Of a stretch of 64,000 bases of DNA, positions 22,263-35,700 are shown piece by piece. Origin of the DNA: Eutreptiella sp. 'Long Island Sound 2002' (Eukaryota > Euglenozoa > Euglenophyceae > Eutreptiales > Eutreptiaceae); the NCBI GenBank assembly GCA_964036045.1, contig OZ038385.1, positions 35,987,563-36,051,562 of the forward strand. The letters run 5' to 3'. The position numbers were made by a program, and so were the translations under genes. A model generated the notes under the pieces. The model saw only the letters and a list, made by a program, of their open reading frames with translations. It was not told where the DNA came from and did not search any database. Position 1 is the stretch's first letter; every line of letters begins with the position of its first letter.

Positions 22263-25200
22263 AAGGTGATTTAAAAAATTCTTCATGCAAGCATTTTCTA
22301 AGCTGGGCCATCCCTTCAAACGTGGTTTGGACATATGTTTTGTACCGCTTGCATCTTTGTGATGGCAGAAGAGCTCACGTTGGCCACTTCTTTTTTGCAC
22401 TTTTGTGACCTTTTGTCTTGTTGCATATGTGTGGGTGCAGTGATTGCATATAGGTTCGTGTTCTTTTGCGCTTTTGTGCGTACGTGTTGCACACACTATC
22501 TGCCCAATGTCATCTCAGTCAAAACCCAGCAAGGCACTGTGTCCCAGCGTGTGTACAGCAGCAGCACAGCAATGAAAACACACTAGAAGATAACTAGAAA
22601 CACATAGCACACAAAAAACGACCAACCGGCTGCAACCGGTCATGAATCACTCTGAGAGACCTCTAGACCTCAAATCATACCTTAGTACGAACACAAAAAT
22701 ATTGTCTGCCCATCACATGCCACTACAAAACCAAGAAACCCGCCAAAAAGGCAAAAAGGCAATTCTTGGGTAAATTGGCGAATGGGGGGGGGGGTGGCAT
22801 GATTCTTCTTGGCAAGGGGTGGGGGGGAGGGGCATGTTCGTTCTTCCGAAGGGAGGGGTCCATTGGCATGGGGGGTCCACTGACATGGGGGGGGGGGATG
22901 CTAAGCTCCTAAAAGTGGCATGGTTACTGCACTTTCCACTATGGGTGCATTGGGGGTGTTGTCGCACGGTGCGCGCACGGTGCGGGCCTTTTCCGGTGTT
23001 TCCGGGGATTTTACCCAGTGGAGAGGCCCACAACAAACCGCTCTGGCGGGTGTTCCCAAATGCTTGTGGATGGTCAGCAAAGGCCTTTGGGTGATATCTG
23101 GTGTTTCTTTCTGCCTTGCAGGGCTTTTTTTGTTACTTCCTGGTGGGTCTAATGGTTTTCATATGTCCAAGTGTCCCTAATTCTGCCCCTGTTGGCCCCT
23201 GCTGGTACACCAGGAACTTTTTTTTTAGTCTGATGGTTGCCATATGTCCCAGTGTCCCTAATTCTGCCCCTGTTGGCCCCTGCTGGTACACCAGGAATTT
23301 TTTTTTTTAGTCTAATGGTTGCCATATGTCCCAGTGTCCCTAATTCTGCCCCTGTTGGCCCCTGCTGGTACACCAGGAATTCATTCATATTGGATCCGCA
23401 AAAAGTCCCCGGGCTGCGGTGAAGAACCCAACACAATTGCCGGGACTCGATCACCCATACTTGCGCAATTGTAGAAGACATCCGTACCAGGGGTGACCCA
23501 GGACAAAGACATGATAAATCTGAGCTGCAATGGGGGAGAAACACTGCCTGTGACAATGAATATATCGAAACTTCGCACGGTGCGCGCACGGTGCGTGCAC
23601 GGTGCGTGCAACTCCCTCATTGTTCACACACTCCATAAACTGCATACTACTAGCAGGGCACAAATTGGCGGTGACGTATGCAACGACAGGCTATCTATCT
23701 GTGCCCCTTCTGCGCCTTTGGCCTGGTTTGCGGGTGTGCGAAAAGACTACATAGTTTTCTGGACATTAGGGTGCCTGTTTAAGTCGTGTATGGCGGGCAG
23801 TACCCAAAAACCAACGGGAAGCCTATGGGTACAAACAAACGGCAAACAGCCAGGCATATGCCGGGCGATTATGTGTTGGGGGAAGGAATCTGTTTGTGGC
23901 GACAAGTATGCGCAGATTCGTCAGTGGGCATGTACAGCAGAGGATTTTTGGAGAGAGTAGTCAGGACACAGTAGTAAAGCACGAATTGTGCTTCTACCAA
24001 AGCATGCATGCATGCTGCCGTCATGCATACATGCGACTCATGCTCACCGGGTGTTGGCCAGTTTCTGGTGTCTTGGGCTGGGTAGAAGGGGGTTGGACCA
24101 TTCGGAAAACCTGGGTCAACTCACCCAACAAGGCAGAGTCACGGGCAACCCTCAGAGGCACAAATGACCAGTCTCAAAAAACCACCTTTTGTCATGATCA
24201 GGGCAGCAAAACCCATCGTACTTGGGCAGCAATGTCAAGCTGGGGCTGTTGGACAAGCCCATACTTGCGAAATACTTTTTGACGAGCACATTGCCTTGGC
24301 AGCTCACCGGAGTGGAGGCAGCACGTGTGCTTCAGACGCATGAAAGGAGACGCTTTGTGCTGTTCTCGCCACACTAACATCGGTACTGAACCTGGTGTCC
24401 GAGGTTTGGTACATAAATAACATAATACTTTCCAGCACATGCACAGCACCTGCACTGCGTTGCATTGTGGAACAAAATTTCCAGGAAGCGGCCGAAAAGC
24501 AGAGGAGTTGCAGCAAGAAATTGCTGGCAGGAATCAATTACAGCAATCGGACTGACTTTTGCAACGACTGAACCGGTTGCACAAGAACTTGGAACGACTC
24601 CAACACAAGCACGGAGTGCGCACGGTGCTCCCCAATTCACACACCATATCCAGAATGGCGCTTCGCAAAGCAAGACACCTAGTCTTTTGAAGAACCAGCA
24701 ACAAACAGCTAAAAGAGGAAGGCTCTTTTGTGTTTGAAGCGGCCCACTGAAGGGCGGTATTGCAGGTGTGGCCTGCAAACTTTGGGCTTTCTTCCCATCC
24801 CCTCAGCTTCTGGCACGGGATGACCGCTCTTGGTTTGGACGTTATATTTCATAAACGTGACCCTGCCCCCGTGCAAGGCTGGGCTGGCAAAACTTATCCA
24901 CTCACGGGCAGTACATAGTTAAGGTCGCTGCCCAATGGGTCACCGCGTGGCCGGCGCCCAACCCCCCGCAGGGGCGACCCCTCACCTTAGATTAAGGAGT
25001 GTGGTGAGGACACATCCTCTTGATGCTGTGTGTGCAGGGATGGTGATTGCAGAAGGGTACTGCAAATTGTGGGGTCAATGGTAGAGGTGGCATGCGGCAT
25101 CCCTGATAAATGCAACACCCACTCCCTTGCGTGCCTGACCCCCCACACCCCACTCCATCCCCAATGCCAACCCCACTATCTGCCAAAAACAAGGGAGAGG

Positions 25201-25600
25201 GTGGACATGTGCGTGGCGGGAGGGCGGGGGAAACTCTGGGTGCAGAGGCGGAATGGGGTTGGGTACTTTGGGGAGACAAATTGGTTACGTTCCCGCAGGA
25301 AAACAAATGAGGGAAGCAGGGTCAGTGGATGAATGTGGGAGGAAGTGGGGTGGGTCGGGAAGGGGGGGGGCGGGGGGCTGCAGGAGCCAGCAGTGGGAAC
25401 CCTGGGTGATCCAATTCCTTTGCACACTCCCTGTCCCACCGCATCGTTCCAGCACACAAGCAAAAGTGTACAAACCATGCTGCACACCTCCGCATGCTCT
25501 ACCCCCCTACCTGGGGAAAAGACACAGGGAGACAAATGCCGGGTGACCTCGGGTCGGGTCAGGATCCAGATCATGGACATCCCACTCCATGTCCTCATCC
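22263..25600. other. Repeat-rich DNA, no supported gene
   Basis: Contains the 82-bp tandem at 23.15-23.38 kb, GCACGGTGCG repeats at 22,972-22,998 and 23,573-23,610, and a GCATGCATGCATGC run near 24,003. A minus frame at 24,380-24,560 (contains ATPLLFGRFLEILFHNATQC) looks weakly coding but lacks convincing borders. Confidence 0.5.
23148..23381 (+). repeat. 82-bp tandem repeat, three copies
   Basis: Each copy reads from TCTGATGG or TCTAATGG through CATATGTCC.AGTGTCCCTA and TTGGCCCCTGCTGGTACACC to AGGAA plus a T tract. Diverged copies lie at 30,921-31,050 on the same strand and 58,300-58,430 reversed. Confidence 0.95.
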
Positions 25601-25614
25601 GCAGTAACGCTCAG

Positions 25615-26844
25615 AGGCCACCGGGGTCAGGCACGAGGCCTTTGGAGGTCTTGATATGAGCAACGCTCTCGATACAGACCAGTGCAACACAATCGCAGAT
25701 ATCTTCGAGTTGGAAAAAGGTGACAGATGGAGAAGACAATGGGGCACAGAAGGCAATGCATACAGACCTGATGGGGCGGGTGTTGGAGCCACGGGCCGGG
25801 AGGGGGTGCAGCCCCAGACCATACGGAGGGGGAAGGTGGGGGGTGAACCATGAATTGGGACATCCGGGGCACATTCTGTCGCCTGTTCTGTGGAGAAAAT
25901 CCTCCAGAACCCTCTTGTACACCATTGCAAGAGCCACATGCTATGGGGCATGGGGAAAGGGGGGGCTTGGAGCCCCCCATTTGGACTCCCCACATTCAAA
26001 ACAGCTCCCATGACCATGACAATTGCCAACCAGCCAACAGGGCCCGTCAGACAGGGGGGCGGGGGGCGGGGGGCGCAGCGGAAAGGGGGGGGAAGTCCAA
26101 CACCTATGAGTCAAAATGATATGATACCCCATGGTACCCTGATCATTTGGGAGGTGTGGTTGATATGGGCCAGAAAAACATTCCTAACAGTTTCCATCCG
26201 TCCAATTTCTCACGCGCACGCGTATACTGTGTACTGTGAGCTGCACAAGGCATGCGCACAGGTGTCCTCCGGTACTCCCATGATCCCTCCCCCATCCTTT
26301 TGGCCCCTAGTCGGTGGGTCGCAGCTGACCAGTCCTGTCCACCCCCAAAAATGAGTTACAAAAGGCAGCGACATCATCGCCTTGGCAGGAGAATGACCAA
26401 CCACTGGGCTCCGAGTAAATGACACTGACGCCCCCCCCCCCCCCATGTGGTCGTGCTAACAAAAGCAGGTGCACATGAATATGCGTAATAACAACAGAGA
26501 ACCCCCCACTCCTGGGAACATGCATCCACACTCACTGGAACCCTGTGGCCCTTCCCACGTCAGATGTGGTGGGGGCATGCCACAAAGCACAACCAAGTGC
26601 ATTAAACCGGAAGTATCAGCCGTCAAACCCACCAGCTTTCTGCCCCCCCCCCCCCCCTCCCCAGTGCGTTGGGCTCAGCTTTGAGCAACAACAAATGGGC
26701 TCTCTGGTTGTGGGTGGCATGGCTGCCGGGTCTGCCGCTGCTGACATCACCCTGTCACAGCGGAACCTTGCGTTCCTGGACCGCTTCATGCGGGCCAAAG
26801 AGAAATGCGTTGAGGGGTTGCCAATGCTGACCCAAGGCTTTTAG
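25615..26844 (+). CDS. 3' end of plus-strand gene, possible PDZ-like domain
   Basis: Three exons fit together: 25,615-25,719, 26,191-26,261 and 26,665-26,844. Acceptors are ACGCTCAG, CATTCCTAACAG and a long C tract ending CTCCCCAG; donors are GTGACA and GTGTCC. The phases agree at both joins. The product reads ATGVRHEAFGGLDMSNALDT, then VSIRPISHAHAYTVYCEL, then CVGLSFEQQQMGSLVVGGMA, and ends MLTQGF before TAG. The last part resembles the GLxF...VVxxVxxGSxA core of a PDZ fold, but the similarity is short and this is inference. Upstream exons are missing from the model. It runs towards the 3' end of the RNF10-like gene (convergent). Confidence 0.6.
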
Positions 26845-29090
26845 TGCCAACAAAGGAATGTAAGGTACACTCCCAAATATAGTGTTTGCGATCAACACAT
26901 GCCCAGTCGTTGCCCCCGGCCCATCACCACATACGTACAGAGCCCAGCCCCCCCCCCCCCCCTCTCCCCACAGTGACAGTCTGCAGATCACAGTGACCGC
27001 CCACCCTCCCCCATCTGTCTGCAGTAAATTATTTACTTTCGGTAGCAGCACAGTGAAAATCACCCGCGGCTGTTCACCGAAGCAGCACAGAAAAAACACA
27101 GTGAGTGTGTGGACCCATAAGAATCACAGCAACCTGGGAGCATGGGAATTCATGGCCCTCCTTGTGACTAAATTGAACCCCTCCCCGTCCCCCAACACAC
27201 ACACACACACACACCCGATATCATCAAATCCCCCCCAAGAATCCTCAATGAAATGAATGAAAAAATTGAATTAAAACCTGGGTCAGTGCACCAGCGACAG
27301 CGTTGGCGTGCCCATGTCGGTAGTTCCATGAGAAATTGATGAAATGTAGTATTTGTGCAGGTGGTGTATGCAGCAGCACCAGCAGTTGTGGTTGGAATAG
27401 AGGACAATGTGGTAGTGGTAGTAATGTGCACACGACTTATGAGGTAGCAGTCGTAGTAATAGTTGGGCTTGTACAAATACCTGTCCGGGTACTGATACAT
27501 TGCTGTGCACATACTACTGGTGTGGCAGCCATAGCAGACACTGTCAATGTACATGATCATCACATGACGAACATTGGTTGGCTGCCCCAGAGGGCCGTGT
27601 GTACGCGTGGGCACTTGGGGACCGGCGTTGAATCCTTCGGTGTTGATGGAGATGACTTGAATTCGACCTGCCGCTTCCTTTGCCCGGGCTACTGTGCATG
27701 TTGCCGCAGGAGCAGACCAACACAGGTGCGCTTAGCGAAGGTGTAGGGGGAACCTTTGGTGGACTTACCCTGTTTAACACTGCCACCCACCAAGCGCCAC
27801 CGGATGGCAACCACCCAAAGGCGCATGGCTTCAGAAGGAGTGGGAAGGGGGAACGGTGCAAATTGGTGTGCGAAAAACGCGCTGTCGGAACGCACCATCG
27901 GAGCGAGGGTCGGGGGGAGAGGTCGAGTAGGGGTCGGGGATGGCTGTTGGACCCGCTGTGGGATGCCGATGTTGGATGCCGGCCGTACCGCAAAGCACAG
28001 GGCCGCAAAGCCACAAATTGAGAACGAAAAGCTCTTCAGCGCCCTTGCCATGGGCGCCTTTCGCTGTGGCAACAAGAGCAGGCCCAAGCCCACAGAATGT
28101 GGGCTCCAAATGTTCCGAAGTGAGAACTGATCTGCGGAATGTCAGGCTCACCTGCCGGAGAACTCGTTCTACGTACACACATACACACCCCTCCCTCGGT
28201 GCACTCCCCAGCCACCGCCCCAGGTCCGTCACACCCGGCGGACAGGCAGGGGAAATGCCTTTGTGTCACAACAGAAGAGGAACGGGTGGGTGACCTGCGG
28301 GACACCGACACGTCAAACAGCCGCGTTGCGCGTTGCGGCGTCGGGCGCCGGGTGCTGCCACCACGCCATCACTGCTGGGCCTCAGGTATCAAGCTTCGAG
28401 TTCAAATGTCAGGGAACATGCCCAGGGGCATCCCCCCCCCCCCCGACCCCCCCAAATGGTGCTGAGTTGTGATGGGTACACCGGATAATTGATTACCCCG
28501 GCTCCCCCTTGTCTAAGATGCGGCCCAGCCCCAATTTTCCGGTACGTCCACCCCCTTGCGTCTTAGACGGGGTGCGTCGTGCGCCTGGCGGTCGAAACTG
28601 TACTATGGAGGCAGCACAACGCAACCCGCTCCAGTGCCACTTGTACTTCCTCAGCACTGCTCCACACAAGCGAGTGGCAGCCAAATGGGTGGAGCAAGGG
28701 GGGGTTCGGGACCCAAAAGTTTGTGTACCACAAATGGCCCAACCAGATTTTCCCAATTGTAAATTTCGCTTTCCCCCATGATGGTCCCTTTGGTCTGGGG
28801 AGGGGGGGAGGGGGCTTTGGGGCACCCCCCCCCAACTGGGTTTGTAATTATTATAAAGACGACCTGCCCATGGCCCCACATCTTCCAATTGGGAGCGGCT
28901 TTCACCCGGTCCCCAGTCACTACAGGATACACACCCTCTGATGCTTGGACACGCCGGGGGGGCTCACGATTGCTTGGTACTTGGTAGAGAGAGTGCCCCT
29001 TCGCAAATGCATCCAATCGTCACAAGATCGGCTCCCACTCCCTGCAATTCCTTCACAAAACGCTGCACCACCGGCCATTCTTGACCCGCA
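26845..29090. other. Intergenic region between two convergent genes
   Basis: Contains C/G tracts, a CA tract at 27,196-27,214 and one copy of the five-copy repeat (28,690-28,870). A minus-strand frame near 27,770-28,000 contains PTPSEAMRLWVVAIRWRLVG and ends at a good GTAAGT donor. However, its final 40 bases have a relative at 34,310-34,350, so it may be repeat-derived. Confidence 0.5.
28690..28870 (+). repeat. Five-copy dispersed repeat, copy 2
   Basis: About 175 bases closely matching 35,785-35,975: GACCCAAAAGTTTGTGTACC, ATGGCCCAACCAGATTTTCC, TTGTAAATTTCG, then GGTCCCTTTGGTCTGGGGAG, a G/C tract and TTGTAATTATTATAAAGACG. Confidence 0.85.
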
Positions 29091-29301
29091 CTATCCCGCA
29101 CTGCCTGAGCCGACACTGAACCACCCCTTCTTGGACCCCCTGGAAGGGGTGGCTTTGGCCGCAGGGGAAGGGGCCGGTCGGGAGCGGACCATATCGGCGA
29201 AGGACATGGCGCCAGACGACTGCCCCTGTGATCCGGAGGATTGGAGGGTGGGCCACTCCTCCAAGTCCCCACTGATGACAGACGGCTCGTCAGAGTCGGT
29301 C
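29091..29301 (-). CDS. RNF10: RNF10-like gene, last exon
   Basis: Starts after TTTGCTCCACAG, completes a Gly codon with the GG left by the exon at 30,493-30,682, and ends at TAG. It encodes the acidic and Trp-containing stretch DSDEPSVISGDLEEWPTLQ followed by MSFADMVRSRP. The latter is comparable to the SFAQMLR block near the C terminus of animal RNF10. The tail is Ser/Gly/Lys-rich. Confidence 0.8.
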
Positions 29302-32300
29302 CTGTGGAGCAAACACCACCGATTTGGTGTGACGGATATGAGGGATGTGTGACGCACTGGTGAGGGGAGGGGGGAGGAGGGGGTGAGACCTATCTAATCG
29401 AGAAATTGAGTGAATTGAATGGCGTGTGGGGCCATGCCATAAAGGCTGAGGATGGGTGGGTGGGGGGTTGCGGATATGGGCGTGTGTATGTGTGTGTGTG
29501 TGTGTGTGTGATATGGGGTATGCGATGGATACGAGGGATGCGTGACGCAGGACGGATACGGGGAAGCGTGAGGGGTACGGGGGATGTGAGGGACATGGGG
29601 GATGCGTATGACAGGGATATGGGGTGTGAGTGTTGGAGCGGTCTAGCAGGCCCCGTCTCTTCTCAAATGGGGGAACTACTGGGGGCATCGGTCACGGACG
29701 AGGGATCCCACACTCTGTAGCGTGCACATGTGGGCTGGGGGCGGTGCGTGTGGTGTGGGAGAGGTGGTGGTGGAAGGCCATCGAAGGGTGAGGGATGAGC
29801 ATCTGGTGGTGTGGAGCCTACGAAGACGAAGTGCCAGGGGCGCCATGCGGAGGCCTAACAAACCCCTCTCCGTTGCAGGGGCGGCTTGCCAGGAGGATTC
29901 GAAAGGGATTGGGATGCTCAACCCCGAAATTGCAAGGAACGCTGGCAACATGAAGCGCGGGTTTGAAACTATGGGTTTACCCGGGGTCCCCACGGTGACA
30001 TATGCGTATTGGGGGCTGCAATGGCCCTGAGCGGGCCAAGTGATCAGACCTGGTTTCGGCATGGCGCGCGCGGTCGCCACGCGCACAAATTGTCTCGACC
30101 GGGAACCGATTAGGAGCCGACGCAATGGACGTGCCCCACCCAAAAGAAATGTGCCGCGCGCGATATACCGCGGCCGCGGCGCAAAGTACGAAGTGTTCGA
30201 ACCGCCATATCGCATGTCGTGTGAGGCAGTGTGCCCGCCGCAGTACAACGTGATGTGTCCCCACAGGATTGGGGGGAGGACATGAACCACGGCAGCAACT
30301 AGACAGACCATCAAGCACTGACCCCCACGCTCCTCCTGCTGTGCGGTAATGTTGCCCAACTGCCGAACGGAAAGGGAACGGGGATGGGCTGGGCTGCGTT
30401 GGGTACTCAAGGGGGGCTCTGAAGGGGCGGGGCGCAGTGGCAGGTGAAGAAGACTCTACTACTGCCTGGTTCCAGGTGCAATCGGAACATACCCGAGCAT
30501 CTCGAAGGCCTGCTTCCGGGTGATGATGCCTTGCGAGATCAACTCAAGTAAATCGGGGGTCAGACCGGCAGACGGGGCCCTGCGTTCTTCAGACAGGGGC
30601 ACCACAGATGCATCGGGCTGCTCCACCCTGGTAGCGGCAGGGGGCTCAGCATCCAGCTGCGGAGGGGTTGCTGTTGGTTGCCCTGCAGGGTGGTCTGTGA
30701 CAGGAGATGAAGTGGTGGACAGAGAATGAGCTGGGGAGGTGGTGGAAGGCTGGTTGGGGGGAGAGGGGGGGGTTTTTCCACCTCGTCCCCCCCACTGAGG
30801 GGCTCCTGGATGGGTCAAGCTGGGGTGTTCCCCGCAATGCAGGACGCTTTTTTAATGGAAAAAAAAAAGCTGGAGTGCCCGGTGGTCAGCCAAATCTGCA
30901 CATTATGGCCATCGTGGTTCCACCAGGAATTTTTCATCTTTAGTCTGATGCAACCCGTATGTCCTGACATCCCTAGTTTTGCTCATTTTGACGACTGCTG
31001 TTTCACCAGCAAGTTTTTTTTGAAGTCTGATGCAACCCATATGTCGGATGGTGACCCTCCAACCGCCGTCGGTTACCCTCCACACTTTTTGAACTAAAAA
31101 AAAATCTCGTCTAATAAAAAAGGACCTGCCGCGATGTACCCAAATGGTGCCAAAATGGCACTTGGCCGGCCAACCGGCCAAAACTGATTTCTTCACCACG
31201 CGCACGCGGCGCGACGCGCAAAAATGTTTCCGTTTTCGCAGGGACCAAAATTGGGTGGATTCGGCTTGCTTGAAAATGGGGGGGAAAGCACGCTGGAAAC
31301 TATGGGCAACAATGAGAATGTCATCATCCTCGAAGGCATCACCCCTCAGACACGCAGAACACACAATGTGTGATTCTGAAGCAGAACAAGATCATTCTCA
31401 AGAGCTTCATGGACATGCTGGCGGCGTCCAAGATAAATTTCATTTTTTGCCGGAGGAAAAATTTTCTGATGTGGGTGGGTGAGTGGGTCGGCCGGGGCTG
31501 GTCAGGGCCCCAAACAACCCCCCCCCCCCCCCCCGCGCGCGGGTCTTTAAACAATAGCCTAATTCAGGCAATCAAGTACTGAAATGGACTGTGTGCACAA
31601 TCCAACCGATGCTCCCCTGCCACGAATCCCAAGAAAAGCCGCAAACATAGCGTACGTGCACACATGCAACAGACATTCAGTATGTAGGACAGCATTGAGT
31701 ATGCGGGTGAGGGTGAGACATTCAGTGTGCAAGAGCACTGCGTTTTGCCCACCAGGCAACGCACCGCACATGTCTGAGGATGGTTGCATTCGGACTTTTT
31801 GGGTTAATCCTTTGATGGAAATGCAAGCGCCTGCAGTGGAGGTTCGCTCGTTGGAGCATGGAGCATGGCAAGAGCCCAACCACCTCCCCCGGCCATGGGA
31901 GCAAAGGTCTGCAGCAGGAACCCGACACCCGCGGGTCCGGAAAAGGGGCCCTCGTGGTCAATTGGGTGTTGGGGCCAATCTCTCCATCTGAAAGCCGGAA
32001 AGCGCCGCTAGGCCCAGTCCTTTCAAAGTGCCGGAAATTTGAGGCCAATTTTAGGTACACAAACTTTTTTTTTTTGCCTCTGAGCCCCTTCAGCAATGGC
32101 CTGACTACTAAAAGATTGAATATGCAGACGACATTTCCTGAAATCTGGCTTACCGATGCTTGTCAGCTGACGCTCTATGCCTACACTGCATGCAACCACC
32201 ATGCGCACGCACCTACGCATGAACACGCGCGCATACACACAATCACATGCACATACACACGCGCGCGCACGCAGAGCGCACAAACAGAGCAACAAAGCAG

Positions 32301-32666
32301 TTGGCTGAGTGCGGATTTGCCTGATTAGGCCGCAAACAACAAAAACGCTGCGAGACTGGCCACCGTTCTGTGGCAGTTGGAGCACAGCGTGTTATTTGTC
32401 AGTACGGGGCTGGATGCCCATCCCTTCGGCAGTTCATGGTGTGCTCCAGGTCAGGAGTATCGGGTGTGACCGTTCGGCCTTTCGAACAGGGAACTTGATC
32501 GGACGCACATGGACCATGGTAGGTCAGCACTTGAATACGCCTGATAAGCGTCGGGAGCATACCGCCCTGGACCGCCGGCCACCGCCTGCTACCTTGTCAT
32601 GTGTGACCATGTGACCACACACACACTTCGTGCGGGAAACCAGGGGCACCACGCGTTCGCACAACG

Positions 32667-32702
<36 letters not shown>

Positions 32703-35700
32703 GCACATAAATGTGGCATACGCAGTGCAGGTGGGCCCAGCTGTGCTGTGGAAGGATACCAGTTGTAAGGTCTCTAGACACACATCTCCCCTTTGCTGCT
32801 GGAGCTGCGGCAGAGTCAGGAAATGGTTGAAGGAGGATCGGGGATGTGTTTGGTGCCATAACAACTGCTTACGCCAGGGAGGTCTGAGAATAAGGCATAA
32901 TGCTGCTGCTGAATCCAAACAGAACGAACAAAACCAGCCAAATGTCTTATTCCATCGCCAGGACAGCACTTCCGATCACATCAACCCCCTGGTTACGTCG
33001 GGGTTTGACTCCTGGCGCACACATGCACGTGTTTTTGCGTGTGGACGCTCAGAGCCTGCTGCCCAGACTCAGGTTGGTGTGCTGCCTCGACTCATGCATA
33101 TGTGAGCGACTGGAAAGCCCAACCTGCACAAAGCCAACAACAACAAACGGAAGGGCATACCAGCCTCCTCAAGTGCCTCCAGTGAGTTGGAGGGGTTCAC
33201 CCAGTTCTCCGTAGACACAGCAGCGAGAGGGGTGAGTGGGCATGAGCCTGGATTTGCAGGAGCGGCTTCACTGTAGGCAGGGGAAGCGGCGGCATCTTGA
33301 CTTGTGTCACAGCGAGGTCCTGCAATCAGAAATGGAATCTCAGGCAGCAGGAGGGAAGCATATTGGGACATGATTATCTCTTTGCAACAACCCCTGGTTT
33401 TGATGCTGCTGGGGGGCAGGGGTGACGCACCCCTGCCAAACGCAACTGTACAACCAGCGGACTCCTCGTCCAGCCATCACAACTCTAGCTACGTCCCCCA
33501 GGCACGCCCTGCGATAATCCTCCAATACGCCGTCGGTTACCCTCCAACCGCCAAAGGTTACCATCCAAAACGCCTTCGACTCACCTTCAATCGCACAGAT
33601 ACCTGTACCCGGAGCTGCTGGCGCAGGGGGGGAAGATGTTTGGGCCGCAGTTGTGCACATTGAACTGGGCATCCATGGCGCAGCGTTTGGGTTGAGCTTG
33701 GAATTGGCCACACTCTGGAAGCAACGTGAGGCAAAGGGCTGGTGCACGTGCGCGTGCGATCGGTGAGGGGCTGCGGAGCGCACTACCTGAGCGCCGCTTT
33801 CACACAATATCATGCAACACGCAGTTGTAGGTGGCGCACACGGAGGGGGGTGCACCTGGACTGAGGCCACGCGGCTGTTGCCATCGGTGGCACATTCAGT
33901 GTTCCCCCGTGGCCCATGGAGCTGACTGCAGTGCGGAAACTTCTGCGAAAGGACATGGCAGTGGAGGCAGTACGAAATGGAGACAAAAAACTGGAGGGGG
34001 AACATGGGCGGGACCGGAACAACAGGGGAGCCCCCCACCCGTTGTCGTGCTGCTGGCGCAACTGGCGAATACTTTCGAACATCGAAACGAAGGGAAAGGG
34101 AGGGGGGCTTTGGCATGACGCCATGGTGTGATGATCTCGTCTGCAGCTGGCGGCGCCTACTGGCCGATCGCCATTCACTGCCCTTCCCTTGGACCCTTTC
34201 CCTCCATAGGCGGTGGTGCCCATCAGCTTCTCACCACCCTTTGACCTTCCTCTTCCTCCCTGCCCTAACCTAGGGGGGGGGGGGGGGGGCGAGGCTCAGG
34301 ATAACGATGGGGGACTTACCCTGTGTAACACCGCCACCTGCCAAAAGCAACTGGATAACAATCGGGGGCACAGGGGGGAACGGGAACGGGAGAACAGGGG
34401 GGGGGTCGTGGGGCCATGGGGCTCGATTTGTCTGTGACCAGTTTGAGCCTCCCAGTCTGAGCGCGGTTTAAACATGACACTGAGCCAAGGGTGCCACCGA
34501 CACCTTCGCTTAGCTCACCTTAGTTATTGGTTTACCCCCGCCCCGCCCCCCCCCTGCCCCCACGTATCTATTTTTAGACTCAGCTGCAGAGCCTGAGGCT
34601 TTGTGGAACAAGGTCCGTGTTTCGGAGGTTCCGTCCACACTGTTTGTCCGCCGCGTGAACCGTGCACAGAGCAGGAGCTATGCACAGAGAGGGGCTTGGG
34701 TCTACAGGGTGTGTACCCCAGCGTCCCTTTGTACCCTTGTGGAGGGGGAGGAGGAGGAGGAGGAGGGCAGGATACTGCAATTTTTTTTTGTTGTGAGCCG
34801 TGGCACCGCCGCTCAATTCTCACCCCCAAAACTCCTTCATTTGCACCACCGGTCTGACACCCGCGGTGCGGGCCCTGCAGAGGGCGCAGCCCACGTTCCC
34901 TGTCGTGAAGCGGAGGGCTGCCTCCGCAGCATGACGGCACCAATCCGCGTGTTTTCACAGGCAGCTTCCTGTATTTTTTGTGATGCAACGCCCCCCTCCC
35001 CCCCATTTGTAACGCGAGTTCAGGTCAGCACAGACACTCTGAGAGCAGCGGGAGCACCGCGCCGCCCAGCAACCGCCGTCTACAGCCCGGAGGCATGCCT
35101 CCGTCACGGGTACGTGCGTCCAACCGTAGTACCGACCGGCCCCCCTACTCCCCCGAGGACAGTCAGCCGGTGACTCAACAACAAAAAGGAAAACGCCAAC
35201 AGCTGCAGTAAGACGGGGGGAGTGGGGGGTTGCTCTCAGCTCGGCACCTGAGGCCGCAACGGATCAACAACACGACTCGAGGCACGGCATAGAGCTGTAC
35301 GATGACGGCTCCAATATGAAAAGGGGGATGGTCAGAGGGGAACGGCATTACCTGAAGTACGCCGTCTTGGACAACGGATTGCAGATCGACGTTGCAGACG
35401 GTGATTTGGGCCCCGAGGGGTAAATGAGAGGCGAACACGTACTTCTTCGGCGTGTCCTCGTTCAGCTCCACAACGGTCGTGTCCGTGATGTACAGCGTCA
35501 AAGTCGTGGGCAGCAGCACTGCAGGAGGCAAACGGTCGTGAGCGGGCGGCAGTGGTCCAATGGGGCAGCGCGACCTTCGCCCCAGAGGTCGCTCATGGCC
35601 CGGGGTGCATCGCTGCAGGCCCCCAAATGAAGACCATCCAAAGACCTACTGCACCGTGGCCATAGAACGACGATGGTCGCCGCCCCCCCGCATCACTCTG

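Noticed and set aside
25595-25937. Minus-strand exon reading EDICDCVALVCIESVAHIK
   Set aside because: The plus strand over the same bases gives an exon with phase-compatible partners at 26.2 and 26.7 kb, so this is its antisense.
34300-34385. Small extra RNF10-like exon ending at a GTAAGT donor
   Set aside because: The same sequence recurs near 27,760, so it looks repeat-derived, and it adds no RNF10-family residues.
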